From Actinomadura violacea (GTDB lineage Bacteria > Actinomycetota > Actinomycetes > Streptosporangiales > Streptosporangiaceae): DNA of 64,000 nucleotides. A program made the position numbers and the translations under genes. The notes under the pieces are model-generated. The model searched no databases and was not told the DNA's origin. It saw nothing but the letters and a program-made list of their open reading frames with translations. Below are positions 41,452 to 49,561 of this stretch, piece by piece (position 1 is the stretch's first letter; every line of letters starts with the position of its first letter). The stretch spans positions 147,243 through 211,242 of the forward strand of contig NZ_JAGEPF010000024.1 of NCBI RefSeq assembly GCF_017573465.1, read 5' to 3'.

Positions 41452-42186
41452 TCAGCGGGCCTTGTAGGCGGCGAGCAGACGGTCGGCGTCGGTGGACGGC
41501 AGGCGGCGGACGGCCTCGCGGAACGTGACGCCGGAGACGTCGGCGATGTGCCCCTCCACCCATGCCGTCACCCAGGCCGGGTCCTTCTTAGACAGCTCTC
41601 GCAGCACCCACCCCAACGCCTTGCGGATGAAGAACTCCTTCTCGTCTACGAGAACGTCCCCGTACCTGGTGAGCCGGTCCAGGTCCGGGCTCCCTGCGCG
41701 GACGCCCGGCAGTAGCGCCAGAAGCGACGTGCGCCGTATCCACATGTAGGGATCGTCGACCCACACGTCCAGCACCGCGCCCAGATCCGGGTGGCGGACG
41801 ACCAGGCGGCCGGCGACCTTCTCGGCGAGATGGTCCACGTGCGCCCAGCTCACCGAGTCGCGGATGAGGCGCTCAGCCACGGCGAGGTCCTCGGGCTCGA
41901 GCAGCTCCACGCGCCTGACCAGTACCTCGACGGCGGCCATGCGGGCCTCGTGGACGGGCCGTCCGGCGTCCGTCACGATCCACAGCGCGTCCACGAGCCC
42001 GAGCAACTCGTCGCGCGCAGGGGCCGTCCTGACCGCCGACAGGGCGATCTTCCGCAGCACCGGGACGGTCACTCCGATGTGCGCGAAGTCGCTCTTCAGG
42101 TAGCGCTTCTCGCTGTCGGCCCGCACCGGGTCCGCCTGGGCGCGCAGCTCGCCCAGGATCCGCGCGGCCTCGCCCTCGGGGTCCAT
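41452..42186 (-). CDS. AlkD-like DNA alkylation repair glycosylase (HEAT-repeat)
   Basis: 244 residues, all helical. The N-terminal EKRYLKSDFAHIGVTVPVLR matches the AlkC/AlkD superfamily entry motif; HEAT-like repeats follow (EARMAAVEVLVRRVELLEPE, VDDPYMWIRRTSLLALLPGV, FFIRKALGWVLRELSKKDP) with the WIRR and FIRKALGW segments that form the DNA-facing cleft, including the Asp after VDDPYMW. It removes N3/N7-alkylated purines in the cytoplasm. ATG 42186 is taken; no operon partner. It sits between two secreted proteases on the other strand, which is likely accidental. Confidence 0.85.
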   Translation of the reverse strand: MDPEGEAARILGELRAQADPVRADSEKRYLKSDFAHIGVTVPVLRKIALSAVRTAPARDELLGLVDALWIVTDAGRPVHEARMAAVEVLVRRVELLEPEDLAVAERLIRDSVSWAHVDHLAEKVAGRLVVRHPDLGAVLDVWVDDPYMWIRRTSLLALLPGVRAGSPDLDRLTRYGDVLVDEKEFFIRKALGWVLRELSKKDPAWVTAWVEGHIADVSGVTFREAVRRLPSTDADRLLAAYKAR

Positions 42187-42194
42187 GCGACGAC

Positions 42195-42286
42195 GCTACG
42201 CCGCCCGTCCGACATTCCGGCGCTCCCACCGGCGGTCGATCGATCCGGCGTCCACGTTACGTCGCCGGTCTGACATTCCAGCGCTC
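42195..42286. repeat. 61-bp-spaced direct repeats upstream of protease 2
   Basis: 42195-42225 and 42256-42286 match at about 26 of 31 bases around GTCYGACATTCCRGCGCTC. A third degenerate copy begins near 42289 (GCTACGGCGCCGCATTCAGC). They span the promoter region between alkD and the protease gene. Confidence 0.55.
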
Positions 42287-42433
42287 GCGCTACGGCGCCG
42301 CATTCAGCATTTCTCGTCCCTGTTCGTCCAGGTTTGCCAAAGACGCGCCTCTTGTCGGCAATCACCCTTGTTCCAGCGATGACTCCGCTCCCCCGCGCGC
42401 CCTCCCCGGGGCGCGCCGCCCCCAAGGAGTTCC

Positions 42434-43342
42434 ATGAAACGCGCTGGAATCGCCACCGTCATCGGCATGCTCGCCGCGTTCACGGCCTACGCGCCCGCAG
42501 CCGCCCCCGCCCTCTCCGCCCCCGTCCCGGGCGCGAAGTGCAGCCCCCAGTCGACCGCCGCGCAGGCCCGCGTCCGCGCCGGCTCCCACACCACCGAGCG
42601 GCACCAGCCCGGCGCCGCCAAGGCCGCCGCGATGGAGAAGGACTTCCGCAACCGCCTCGGGAGCCTCGCGACCTCCGGGCACCTCAAGGCCGCCGCCACG
42701 ATGACCGTCCGCGTGCACTTCCAGGTCATCACCAGCGGCAGCACGGGCTCGCTGACCGACGCCACCCTCAACAAGCAGCTCAAGGTCCTCAACGACGCCT
42801 ACGCGCCGAGCGGCGTCTCCTTCACGCTCGCCTCCATCAAGCGGACGAACAACGCCTCATGGTTCTCCGACCCCGAGGGCAACGAGACCGCGATGAAGAA
42901 CGCGCTTCACACCGGCGGCACGCAGGACCTCAACCTCTACACCGCCGACCTGGGCGACAGCCTCCTCGGCTGGGCCACGTTCCCCAGCGACTACCGCTCC
43001 AAGCCCAAGCTGGACGGCGTCGTCATCCACTACCAGAGCGTCCCGGGCGGCCAGCTCACCAACTACAACCAGGGCGACACGGCCACCCATGAGGTCGGCC
43101 ACTGGATGGGGCTCTACCACACGTTCCAGGGCGGCTGTAGCGGAAAGGGCGACTACGTCTCCGACACCCCGGCCGAACAGAGCCCCGCCTCGGGCTGCCC
43201 CACCGGCCGCGACACGTGCTCCACGTCCGGCCTGGACCCCATCCACAACTTCATGGACTACAGCTACGACTCCTGCATGACCGAGTTCACGCCCGGTCAG
43301 ACCCAGCGCATGCGCGACCAGTGGGCCGCCTACCGCGCCTGA
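42434..43342 (+). CDS. Secreted M43-family zinc metalloprotease, copy 2
   Basis: 302 residues. The signal peptide MKRAGIATVIGMLAAFTAYA is followed by a short pro-region with one Cys (GAKCSPQS, a possible cysteine switch) and the catalytic domain with HEVGHWMGLYH at 219-229 and Met-turn NFMDYSYDSCM. Cysteine pairs GGCSGKGD and SGCPTGRDTCS match copy 1. Catalytic halves of the two copies are clearly paralogous while signal and linker differ. AAGGAG at 42423-42428 serves ATG 42434. It acts extracellularly; substrates are unknown. The hairpin at 43355 ends the transcript. Confidence 0.88.
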   Translation: MKRAGIATVIGMLAAFTAYAPAAAPALSAPVPGAKCSPQSTAAQARVRAGSHTTERHQPGAAKAAAMEKDFRNRLGSLATSGHLKAAATMTVRVHFQVITSGSTGSLTDATLNKQLKVLNDAYAPSGVSFTLASIKRTNNASWFSDPEGNETAMKNALHTGGTQDLNLYTADLGDSLLGWATFPSDYRSKPKLDGVVIHYQSVPGGQLTNYNQGDTATHEVGHWMGLYHTFQGGCSGKGDYVSDTPAEQSPASGCPTGRDTCSTSGLDPIHNFMDYSYDSCMTEFTPGQTQRMRDQWAAYRA

Positions 43343-43354
43343 TCCGGCCCGGTT

Positions 43355-43387
43355 CCGGCGCCGGAGACCCACCCCCTCCGGCGCCGG
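43355..43387 (+). terminator. Hairpin after protease 2
   Basis: CCGGCGCCGGAG (43355-43366) pairs exactly with CTCCGGCGCCGG (43376-43387), loop 9 nt, 13 nt after the stop. Confidence 0.8.
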
Positions 43388-43556
43388 GCACGCCCCTTCA
43401 CGGCGCCATACGCGAGTCCACTACGTCATACGCGAGCGAAGGTGTCGGCACTGGTCAGGACGGCATACGCCCATCACAGTCCGCCCAGCTCGGGCGCCCG
43501 CCCCGGCAAGGGCGGCTTCACCGCCGAGCCGAAACCCATCTGCCACACCGCCTCCA

Positions 43557-43913
43557 GCCGTCCGTGAGGCGAACCTGCACAGGCCGATCATCATCGACGA
43601 GTTCGCCGCGCAGGCCGCCGTCTCGCCGCGCCTGATCGCGCGCCTGATCGCGCGCCTGATCGGGCGCCTGCTCGCGCGTCTGATCGACCGTCGTCTCGGC
43701 ACCACGCCGAGCCGATGGCTGCTTCGCCGCAGCGTCCAGGAGGCCGGCGCCCTGCTCGAACGGACGGACGCGACCATCAAGTCCGTCGCCCCGCCCGCCG
43801 GGTCCACGGACCCGTCGAACTTCCACCGCCGCTTCGCCGACGAGATCGGCACGACCCCGAGCGCCTGCAGGCGGACATTCTCCGCCCCCTGCCGGGGCAT
43901 TCCAAGATCATGA
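43557..43913 (+). pseudogene. Remnant AraC/GlxA-type HTH regulator
   Basis: The open frame 43557-43913 has no start codon or ribosome site but reads as a C-terminal AraC HTH pair: NLHRPIIIDEFAAQAAVSPR, then RRLGTTPSRWLLRRSVQEAG, ALLERTDATIKSVAPPAGST, DPSNFHRRFADEIGTTPSAC. Both family consensus helices and the GTTPS turns are recognisable. The first recognition helix is expanded by a 12-nt tandem repeat giving ARLI units, and the conserved AGFxS is changed to PAGST. The N-terminal domain is missing. I read it as a decayed regulator gene fragment. Confidence 0.65.
43629..43688 (+). repeat. Five 12-bp tandem repeats inside the AraC remnant
   Basis: CGCCTGATCGCG-type units at 43629, 43641, 43653, 43665 and 43677 encode RLIA/RLIG/RLLA/RLID in frame and interrupt the first HTH of the remnant. 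Confidence 0.8.
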
Positions 43914-44062
43914 GCGGCCCGGCGATGGCCGCGCTGCCGCAAAGACACGCGCCGCCGACCGCGGAGCCGGCGGGAGGTTATCCACAGAATGGCGTTCCAC
44001 TTCCGCGGCCGTGAGCGGGACGTGAGCATGGGACGCGGTGGGCCTGCCATGAGGTGCCGGCC

Positions 44063-44101
44063 CGCGGTCCCGGTCCGGAGGCGGGGACGGACCGGACCGC
44101 G
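44063..44101 (-). terminator. Hairpin after the GMC oxidoreductase gene
   Basis: CGCGGTCCCGGTCC (44063-44076) pairs with GGACCGGACCGCG (44089-44101) with one bulge and a 12-nt loop, 7 nt past the minus-strand stop at 44108. Confidence 0.75.
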
Positions 44102-44107
44102 AACCGG

Positions 44108-45865
44108 TCAGGTGATCTCGGCAATAGGAAGGTGGAGTGCCGCTGGAGCATTCGCTGGAACGACGGGATTCTTCGGAAGGACGGGGGTGATTCTCCGGTA
44201 GGTGTCGCCCGGCTCGGGGCGGGTGTCGGCCTCGCCCCGGTTGGGCCAGAGGGACATCGCGCGTTCGGCCTGCGCGGTGATCGTGAGGGACGGGTTGACG
44301 CCGAGGTTGGCGGAGACCGCCGAGCCGTCCACGATGTGCAGGCCGGGGTGCCCGTACACCCGGTGGTAGGCGTCGATGACGCCGGATTCGGCGGAGTCGC
44401 CGATGGCGCAGCCACCGAGGAAGTGCGCGGTCATCGGGACGTCGAACAGATCCCCCCAGGTGCCGCCGGCGATCCCGCCGATCTCCTCGCCGATCAGCCG
44501 GGTCGCCTGGTGCCCCTCGGGGATCCAGGTGGGGTTCGGCTCCCCGTGCCCCGCGGACGCGCGAACGTCCCAGCCGAACGGGCCCTTCTTCGGGCCGAGC
44601 GTGATCGAGTTGTCCCGGGTCTGCATGACCAGCGCGATCACCGTGCGCTCCGACCAGTGGCGCACGTCGAACAGCTGGAGGAGGTCCCGGGGACGGCGCA
44701 CCGCCTCGCGCGCGAACTTCAGGATCCTGGGGGTGTGCCGCTCACCGGGCCGGTCCCCGTCGATCAGCAGCGTCTGCAGCCCGGCGAGGAGGTTGGACCC
44801 GCGGCCGTAGCGGACCGGCTCGATGTGGGTCTCGGGAGTCGGATGGAAGGAGGAGGTGATCGCCACGCCCTTGGAGAAGTCCGGGCCCGGTGTGCCGTTC
44901 CCGCGGCCGCCGCCGAGGATGGCCTCGGAGTTCGTGCGGGTCAGCGCGCCGAGCCGGTCGGACAGGCGCGGCAGCAGGCCGGTGCTCTTCAGCTTGTGGA
45001 GCAGCTTCTGCGTGCCGTAGGTCCCGGCCGCGAACACCACCTGCTCGGCGGTGAGCGTCCTGCGGTTGCGCCCGAACGAGCCGGTCCGCACGATCTCGAC
45101 CGCATAGCCGCCGCCCGCCAGCGGCTTCACCGAGGTCACGCGGCTGAGCGGCATCACCCGGGCGCCGGCCTTCTCGGCGAGGTACAGGTAGTTCTCGGTG
45201 AGCATGTTCTTCGCGCCGTGGCGGCATCCCACCATGCACTCGCCGCACTCCAGGCAGCCGCGGCGGCGCGGACCGGCGCCGCCGAAGAACGGGTCACCGC
45301 TCTCCACGCCCGCACCGCGGCCGAAGTAGACCCCCACCGGGGTCTTGACGAAGGTGCCGCCCGCGCCCATCCGGTCGGCGACCTTCTTCATGACCTTGTC
45401 CGCATCGGTCGTGGTCGGGTTCTCCACGACGCCGAGCATCCGCTTGGCCTGGTCGTAGTACGGGGCCAGCTCGTCCTGCCAGTCGGTGATGTGCGCCCAC
45501 TGCCGGTCCTGGAAGAACGGCGCGGGCGGCACGTACAGCGTGTTGGCGTAGTTGAGCGACCCGCCGCCGACGCCCGCGCCGGCCATCACCAGCACCCGGC
45601 TGGACTTCGCACCGCGGATCAGGTGCAGCCGCTGGATCCCGGTGAGGCCGAGCGCGGGCGCCCACAGGTAGCGGGAGACGCGCCAGTTCGTCTTCGGCAG
45701 GGCGGGGTACCGTGCGCCGGGCGCGGCGGACGGGGCGGTGTCGAAGCGGCGGCCCGCCTCGATCACGCCGACCCGGTAACCCTTCTCCGTCAGCCGGAGC
45801 GCCGAGACGCTGCCGCCGAACCCGGACCCGACGACGAGCACGTCGAAGTCGTGCTTCACGGCCAT
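44108..45865 (-). CDS. GMC oxidoreductase, ChoD/cholesterol-oxidase-like, with ferredoxin-type Cys motif
   Basis: 585 residues. The FAD-binding Rossmann start is VVGSGFGGS (about 11-19), followed by VIEAGRRF. The GMC C-terminal domain has GGCAIGDSAESGVIDAYHRV, HIVDGSAVSANLGVNPSLTI, the usual FAD/active-site end. An inserted segment CLECGECMVGCRHG has C-x2-C-x2-C-x3-C spacing as in 4Fe-4S ferredoxins. It probably oxidises an alcohol of a sterol or long-chain compound. The conserved gene order around it matches choD next to guaB3 in mycobacteria. ATG 45865 is 2 nt after the aldehyde dehydrogenase stop; GTG 45859, with AAGG 6 nt upstream, may be the true start. Co-transcribed with the dehydrogenase. 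Confidence 0.85.
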   Translation of the reverse strand: MAVKHDFDVLVVGSGFGGSVSALRLTEKGYRVGVIEAGRRFDTAPSAAPGARYPALPKTNWRVSRYLWAPALGLTGIQRLHLIRGAKSSRVLVMAGAGVGGGSLNYANTLYVPPAPFFQDRQWAHITDWQDELAPYYDQAKRMLGVVENPTTTDADKVMKKVADRMGAGGTFVKTPVGVYFGRGAGVESGDPFFGGAGPRRRGCLECGECMVGCRHGAKNMLTENYLYLAEKAGARVMPLSRVTSVKPLAGGGYAVEIVRTGSFGRNRRTLTAEQVVFAAGTYGTQKLLHKLKSTGLLPRLSDRLGALTRTNSEAILGGGRGNGTPGPDFSKGVAITSSFHPTPETHIEPVRYGRGSNLLAGLQTLLIDGDRPGERHTPRILKFAREAVRRPRDLLQLFDVRHWSERTVIALVMQTRDNSITLGPKKGPFGWDVRASAGHGEPNPTWIPEGHQATRLIGEEIGGIAGGTWGDLFDVPMTAHFLGGCAIGDSAESGVIDAYHRVYGHPGLHIVDGSAVSANLGVNPSLTITAQAERAMSLWPNRGEADTRPEPGDTYRRITPVLPKNPVVPANAPAALHLPIAEIT

Positions 45866-45867
45866 CC

Positions 45868-47448
45868 TTACTTGATCCGCAGCTTCTTCATCAGCTTGAT
45901 GCCGGTGGCCATGAAGTCGGCGAACTTGTCGTAGCCGATCGAGCCGGGCGGCTCGAGGTCCATGATGTGCTGGCTCGCGACGGTCTGCACCTCGGTGAAC
46001 TTCAGCATGCCCTCGGCGCCGTGCCGGCGGCCCACCCCGGACTGCTTCATCCCGCCCATCGGCGAGTCGTAGGACGCGTAGGCGGCGCCGTACCCGTCGT
46101 TGATGTTGACGGTGCCGGCCTGGATCCGGGCGGCGAGCCGGCGCCCCCGCGCGGGGTTCTTCGTCCACACCGAGGCATTCAGCCCGTAGGCGGTGTCGTT
46201 GGCGCGGGCGACGACCTCGTCCTCGTCCCGGTACTTGTAGATCGCCACGACGGGGCCGAAGGTCTCGCTGGCGCACAGGTCCATGTCGCCGTTGACGTCG
46301 GCGAGGAGGGTCGGCTCGTAGAACAGCGGGCCGATGTCCGGGCGCGCCTTGCCGCCGGCGAGGACGGTCGCGCCCTCCTTGACGGCCTGGTCGACGTGCC
46401 GGGTGACCGCGTCCAGCTGGCGCTGGTAGGTCAGCGAACCCATCTCGGCCTCGAAGTCGAGCCCGGTGCCGAGCCGCATGCCCTTGACCAGCTCGACGAG
46501 GCGCGGGACGAACCGGTCGTAGACGTCCTCGTGGACGTACATCCGCTCGATCGAGATGCACAGCTGCCCGGCGTTGGTGAAGCACGCCCGGACGGCACCG
46601 CGCGCGGTCCGCTCGACGTCGGCGTCCGCCATCACGATCATCGGGTTCTTGCCGCCGAGCTCCAGCGAGTACGAGACCAGCCGGGGCGCGACGCGCTCGG
46701 CGATCGCCTTGCCGCCCCGGGTGGAGCCGGTGAACGACACGTAGTCGGCGTTGTCGATCAGCGGGTCGCCGATCTCGCCCGGGTCGCCGACGACGATCTG
46801 CCAGATGTCGCGCGGCAGCCCCAGCGCGACCAGCAGGTCCAGGACCCACAGGCTGGACAGGCACGTCTGGGTGTCGGGCTTGTGGATCACCGCGTTGCCG
46901 GCCATCAGCGCGGGCGCGATGTCGCTGGCGCCGAGCGCGAACGGGTAGTTCCACGGCGAGATCAGCGCGACGACGCCCTTCGGGTGCCGCAGCTCCTGCA
47001 CGCGGGTGAGGCCCGGCATCATGCCCTGCCTGCGGTGCGGCTTCAGCAGCTTCCCGGCGCGGCGCGCGTAGTAGAGCGAGCAAAGCGCCACGTCGAGGAA
47101 CTCCTCCATCGCGTGGCGGCGGGCCTTGCCGGTCTCCAGCTGGATGACGTCCAGGATCTCCTCGCGCCGGTCGACCAGCGCGTCCGCGAGCCGCAGGAAC
47201 GGCTTGACGCGCTCGCTCACCGGCAGCGCGGCCCATGCGCGCTGCGCCTTGCGGGCCCGCTCGTAGGCGGCCTGGACGTCGTCCGGGCCGGAGACCGGGA
47301 CCGTCGCGAGCGGTTCGCCCGTGAACGGGCTCGGGATCGTCACCGTCTCGGCGCCGCCCGAGGCGACATGGGAGGCCAGCCGGTCGATCAGGGACTGCGG
47401 GAGCTCGTGCTCTGCCTCGCCTTTGGCAGGGACCGTCGGGGATGCCAT
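45868..47448 (-). CDS. Aldehyde dehydrogenase, succinate-semialdehyde type
   Basis: 526 residues, NAD(P)+-dependent oxidation of an aldehyde to acid in the cytoplasm. The Rossmann domain shows SPWNYPFALGASDIAPALMA and the NAD loop FTGSTRGGKAIAER; the catalytic Glu is in LELGGKNPM and the nucleophilic Cys in NAGQLCISIERMYV; the C-terminal oligomerisation segment is SPMGGMKQSGVGRRHGAEG. The last 30 residues end in IKLMKKLRIK, a basic helix. Start ATG 47448 lacks a clear ribosome site; ATG 47475 is possible. With the GMC oxidase, it could take an alcohol to acid in two steps. A divergent TetR gene lies 288 nt away. Confidence 0.88.
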   Translation of the reverse strand: MASPTVPAKGEAEHELPQSLIDRLASHVASGGAETVTIPSPFTGEPLATVPVSGPDDVQAAYERARKAQRAWAALPVSERVKPFLRLADALVDRREEILDVIQLETGKARRHAMEEFLDVALCSLYYARRAGKLLKPHRRQGMMPGLTRVQELRHPKGVVALISPWNYPFALGASDIAPALMAGNAVIHKPDTQTCLSSLWVLDLLVALGLPRDIWQIVVGDPGEIGDPLIDNADYVSFTGSTRGGKAIAERVAPRLVSYSLELGGKNPMIVMADADVERTARGAVRACFTNAGQLCISIERMYVHEDVYDRFVPRLVELVKGMRLGTGLDFEAEMGSLTYQRQLDAVTRHVDQAVKEGATVLAGGKARPDIGPLFYEPTLLADVNGDMDLCASETFGPVVAIYKYRDEDEVVARANDTAYGLNASVWTKNPARGRRLAARIQAGTVNINDGYGAAYASYDSPMGGMKQSGVGRRHGAEGMLKFTEVQTVASQHIMDLEPPGSIGYDKFADFMATGIKLMKKLRIK

Positions 47449-47562
47449 GCAGGCAGGGTATGACCCCCTGGCCATTTTTGCTACCCGCAGGTAACAGGGC
47501 ACTTGCCGTGAAATGCCCCACCTTCCATGGGTTTCTCCGTCCAGCAGTGACAACCGCCCACC

Positions 47563-47602
47563 GAACGGACCGTTCCAACCCCGGCGGAGTTGCGCAACTC
47601 CG
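47563..47602. promoter_or_regulatory. Two palindromes in the ALDH/TetR divergent region
   Basis: GAACGGACCGTTC (47563-47575) and the 18-bp perfect palindrome CGGAGTTGCGCAACTCCG (47585-47602) lie 10 bp apart between the divergent aldehyde dehydrogenase and TetR genes. They are good candidates for TetR-family operators. Confidence 0.55.
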
Positions 47603-47736
47603 GGACTGACCGCGTCCGACCGGTGTATTCCGAGAACAGGAGGAGAATCCGGCGCCCATCCCGCCGCTCCCGGACGTTCGCTGCCGCGCGTCAGGAGCGC
47701 CGTGGACGCGCGCCATGGCAGCGGAGGGAACAGCAC

Positions 47737-48882
47737 ATGAACGACGCCCACGGCGACCTACGGCCCGAGGGTGACCCGACGGACGCGAGCGACCCCCGCA
47801 CCCCGCGCCCGCCCACCGGCGGCAGCACCACCCCGTCCGCACCCCCCGGCACCCCGGCGAGCACAGCGAGCACCCTCACCCGCGACATGACGCCGGCGAG
47901 CGCGTCGTCTCGCAGTGTGGCTTCGGGGCCCGCCCCCGCCGGCTCGGCAACACCCGCGAACGGGGGCCCGGGCGGCTCAGGAACCGGGAGTACGTCCAAG
48001 GTCCTCAACGGCCAAGCCGGCGCAGTGAACGGGCTCACCGGAAATTCGCCCCCCGGCAGCAACGGCGGCGGGGCGATCGCCACCGCGGCCCGTCCCGGCG
48101 AGGCCCCCGCGGAGGGTACGACCGAGCGCGCCACGGTCCCGCCCGCCAGAGTGGGCGAGTCGGAGGGCGGCCCCCTGCCGCCGGGCGTGCCCGGTGGGAC
48201 CCCGCCGCCGGGCTTCGGCGCCGGGCCCGCGCCAAAGGAGCCGCGTGCGTGCCAGGAAGGTCGCCAGCCCGCCCGCACGACTGGACGAGCGGGCTATGCG
48301 AACGCGCGACAGGAACGCCGCGAGCAGACACGGACCGCCCTGCTCTCGGCCGCCGAGCGCCTGTGGGCGGAACGCGGCATCCACGGCGCCTCGCTCGACG
48401 ACATCGCCGCGGCGGCCGGGCTCACCAAGGGCGCGGTCTACTCGAACTTCGCCGGCAAAACGGACCTGCTGCTGGCCCTGCTCGAACGCTTCACCAGCGA
48501 CCGGCTCGGCACGGACGTCTGCGACGAGCTGCGGTCCGCCGACCAGGGGCGCGGCGACGCCGAGCCCGCAGGCCGCAACGCCTCGCGCGACGGCTCCGAC
48601 GACCGCGCCCGCCGGCTCGCGCTCCTCCTCGTGGAGTTCTGGCTGTACGGCATGCGCGACTACGCGGCGGGCTGGCGGATCGCCGACTGGTATGCCGAAC
48701 GCCGCGCCCACATGGCCAGCGAACTGCGCGACGTCGACGGCATCGCGCCGACCGAGCGCGCCGCCCTGGCCATGGCGCTCGACTTCGGCCTCGCCTTCCA
48801 ACACCTGCTCGACCCCGACCGCGTACCCGCCGACCTCTATTCGACGGGCATCGACCTGATGCTGGGCCGCGCCGCCAGCTGA
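47737..48882 (+). CDS. TetR regulator with a 190-residue disordered N-terminal extension
   Basis: 381 residues from ATG 47737, which has GGAGGG about 8 nt upstream. Residues 1-188 are Pro/Gly/Ser/Thr/Ala-rich without predicted structure (GGSTTPSAPPGTPAS, PPGVPGGTPPPGFGAG). The TetR HTH follows (RQERREQTRTALLSAAERLW, LDDIAAAAGLTKGAVYSNFA, GKTDLLLALLERF), then a ligand-binding domain (LLLVEFWLYGMRDYAAGWRI). Most TetR proteins have under 40 residues before the HTH. An internal start would remove the tail, but none with a comparable ribosome site is obvious. It is divergent from the ALDH-GMC operon and probably represses it via the palindromes at 47563-47602. Confidence 0.78.
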   Translation: MNDAHGDLRPEGDPTDASDPRTPRPPTGGSTTPSAPPGTPASTASTLTRDMTPASASSRSVASGPAPAGSATPANGGPGGSGTGSTSKVLNGQAGAVNGLTGNSPPGSNGGGAIATAARPGEAPAEGTTERATVPPARVGESEGGPLPPGVPGGTPPPGFGAGPAPKEPRACQEGRQPARTTGRAGYANARQERREQTRTALLSAAERLWAERGIHGASLDDIAAAAGLTKGAVYSNFAGKTDLLLALLERFTSDRLGTDVCDELRSADQGRGDAEPAGRNASRDGSDDRARRLALLLVEFWLYGMRDYAAGWRIADWYAERRAHMASELRDVDGIAPTERAALAMALDFGLAFQHLLDPDRVPADLYSTGIDLMLGRAAS

Positions 48883-48916
48883 CCCCCGAGCAACCCCACC
48901 AACGCCCTGAACACCC

Positions 48917-48949
48917 GGCGGGTGGCCCACCACCCCAGGGCCACCCGCC
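48917..48949 (+). terminator. Hairpin after the TetR gene
   Basis: GGCGGGTGGCCC (48917-48928) pairs exactly with GGGCCACCCGCC (48938-48949), loop 9 nt, 35 nt after the stop. Confidence 0.8.
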
Positions 48950-49513
48950 ACCAACCCAAGCCCCCACAGAACCGTCCACAGGACCTTCCCTCTGCCCCCC
49001 ACCCCCACAACTCGCCGAAACGACCTGCAAGCTGGCCAGGGCCAGCGCCCAAGACCGTCCACAGGCGCTCCACAGGCACTCAGCAGATCGCCGCGCCCAC
49101 GACTAGCTGCGGCAACCGAAGCCGAGCCGAGGCTACGCAAGACCGTCCACACGAGGCTCCAGGTGCACCCAATGGCCGCCGCACCCGCGACTGGCCGGGG
49201 GCAGTCTGAAGGCGGGCTGAGGGCTGCGTAAGGCCACCCGCAGGACGCTGCTGCTGGCCCCCGGCGGGCCGCTGCGCACGCGATCCGCGGGCAGGGCGAC
49301 TTGAAGGCGTGCGAAGGGCTGTCCTAGACCGGCCGCAGGACGCTCCAGGCCGCCCAGCCGGTCGCCCGCATCACGGACCGGCTGGGGCCTGGGGGCGGGC
49401 ACAGGGCGTTCAGGGGCGGGAGCTGGGTGCCTCGTTGGCTAGCAGGGTGGTCTGAGGCGGGCTCGGGTGGTGGTCGGGGGCTGGTCGTGGGCGCGATGGT
49501 GGGGTGTGGGGTT
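48950..49513. other. 564-bp region without a supported gene
   Basis: No frame shows a domain or convincing start. The stretch holds three CCGTCCACA copies (48972-48980, 49055-49063, 49143-49151) and one GCTCCACA (49067-49074). It has compositional patches of C on the first half and G on the second. It may be decayed coding sequence between convergent genes. Confidence 0.4.
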
Positions 49514-49550
49514 GCAGGCCCCCGGGGTTGGTCTTTGGGCGGGGGCCTGC
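49514..49550 (-). terminator. Hairpin after glpD
   Basis: GCAGGCCCCC (49514-49523) pairs perfectly with GGGGGCCTGC (49541-49550), 12 nt beyond the glpD stop on the minus strand. Confidence 0.75.
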
Positions 49551-49561
49551 GGGTGGGCGGG

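Noticed and set aside
43978..43986. Perfect E. coli-type DnaA box TTATCCACA
   Set aside because: A single isolated 9-mer in a pseudogene-bearing gap; no cluster, AT-rich region or dnaA/dnaN genes nearby, so not an origin.
43421..44050. 209-codon frame on the minus strand opposite the AraC remnant
   Set aside because: Arg-rich, repeat-driven composition, no ribosome site and no domain; the plus-strand frame carries the recognisable HTH.
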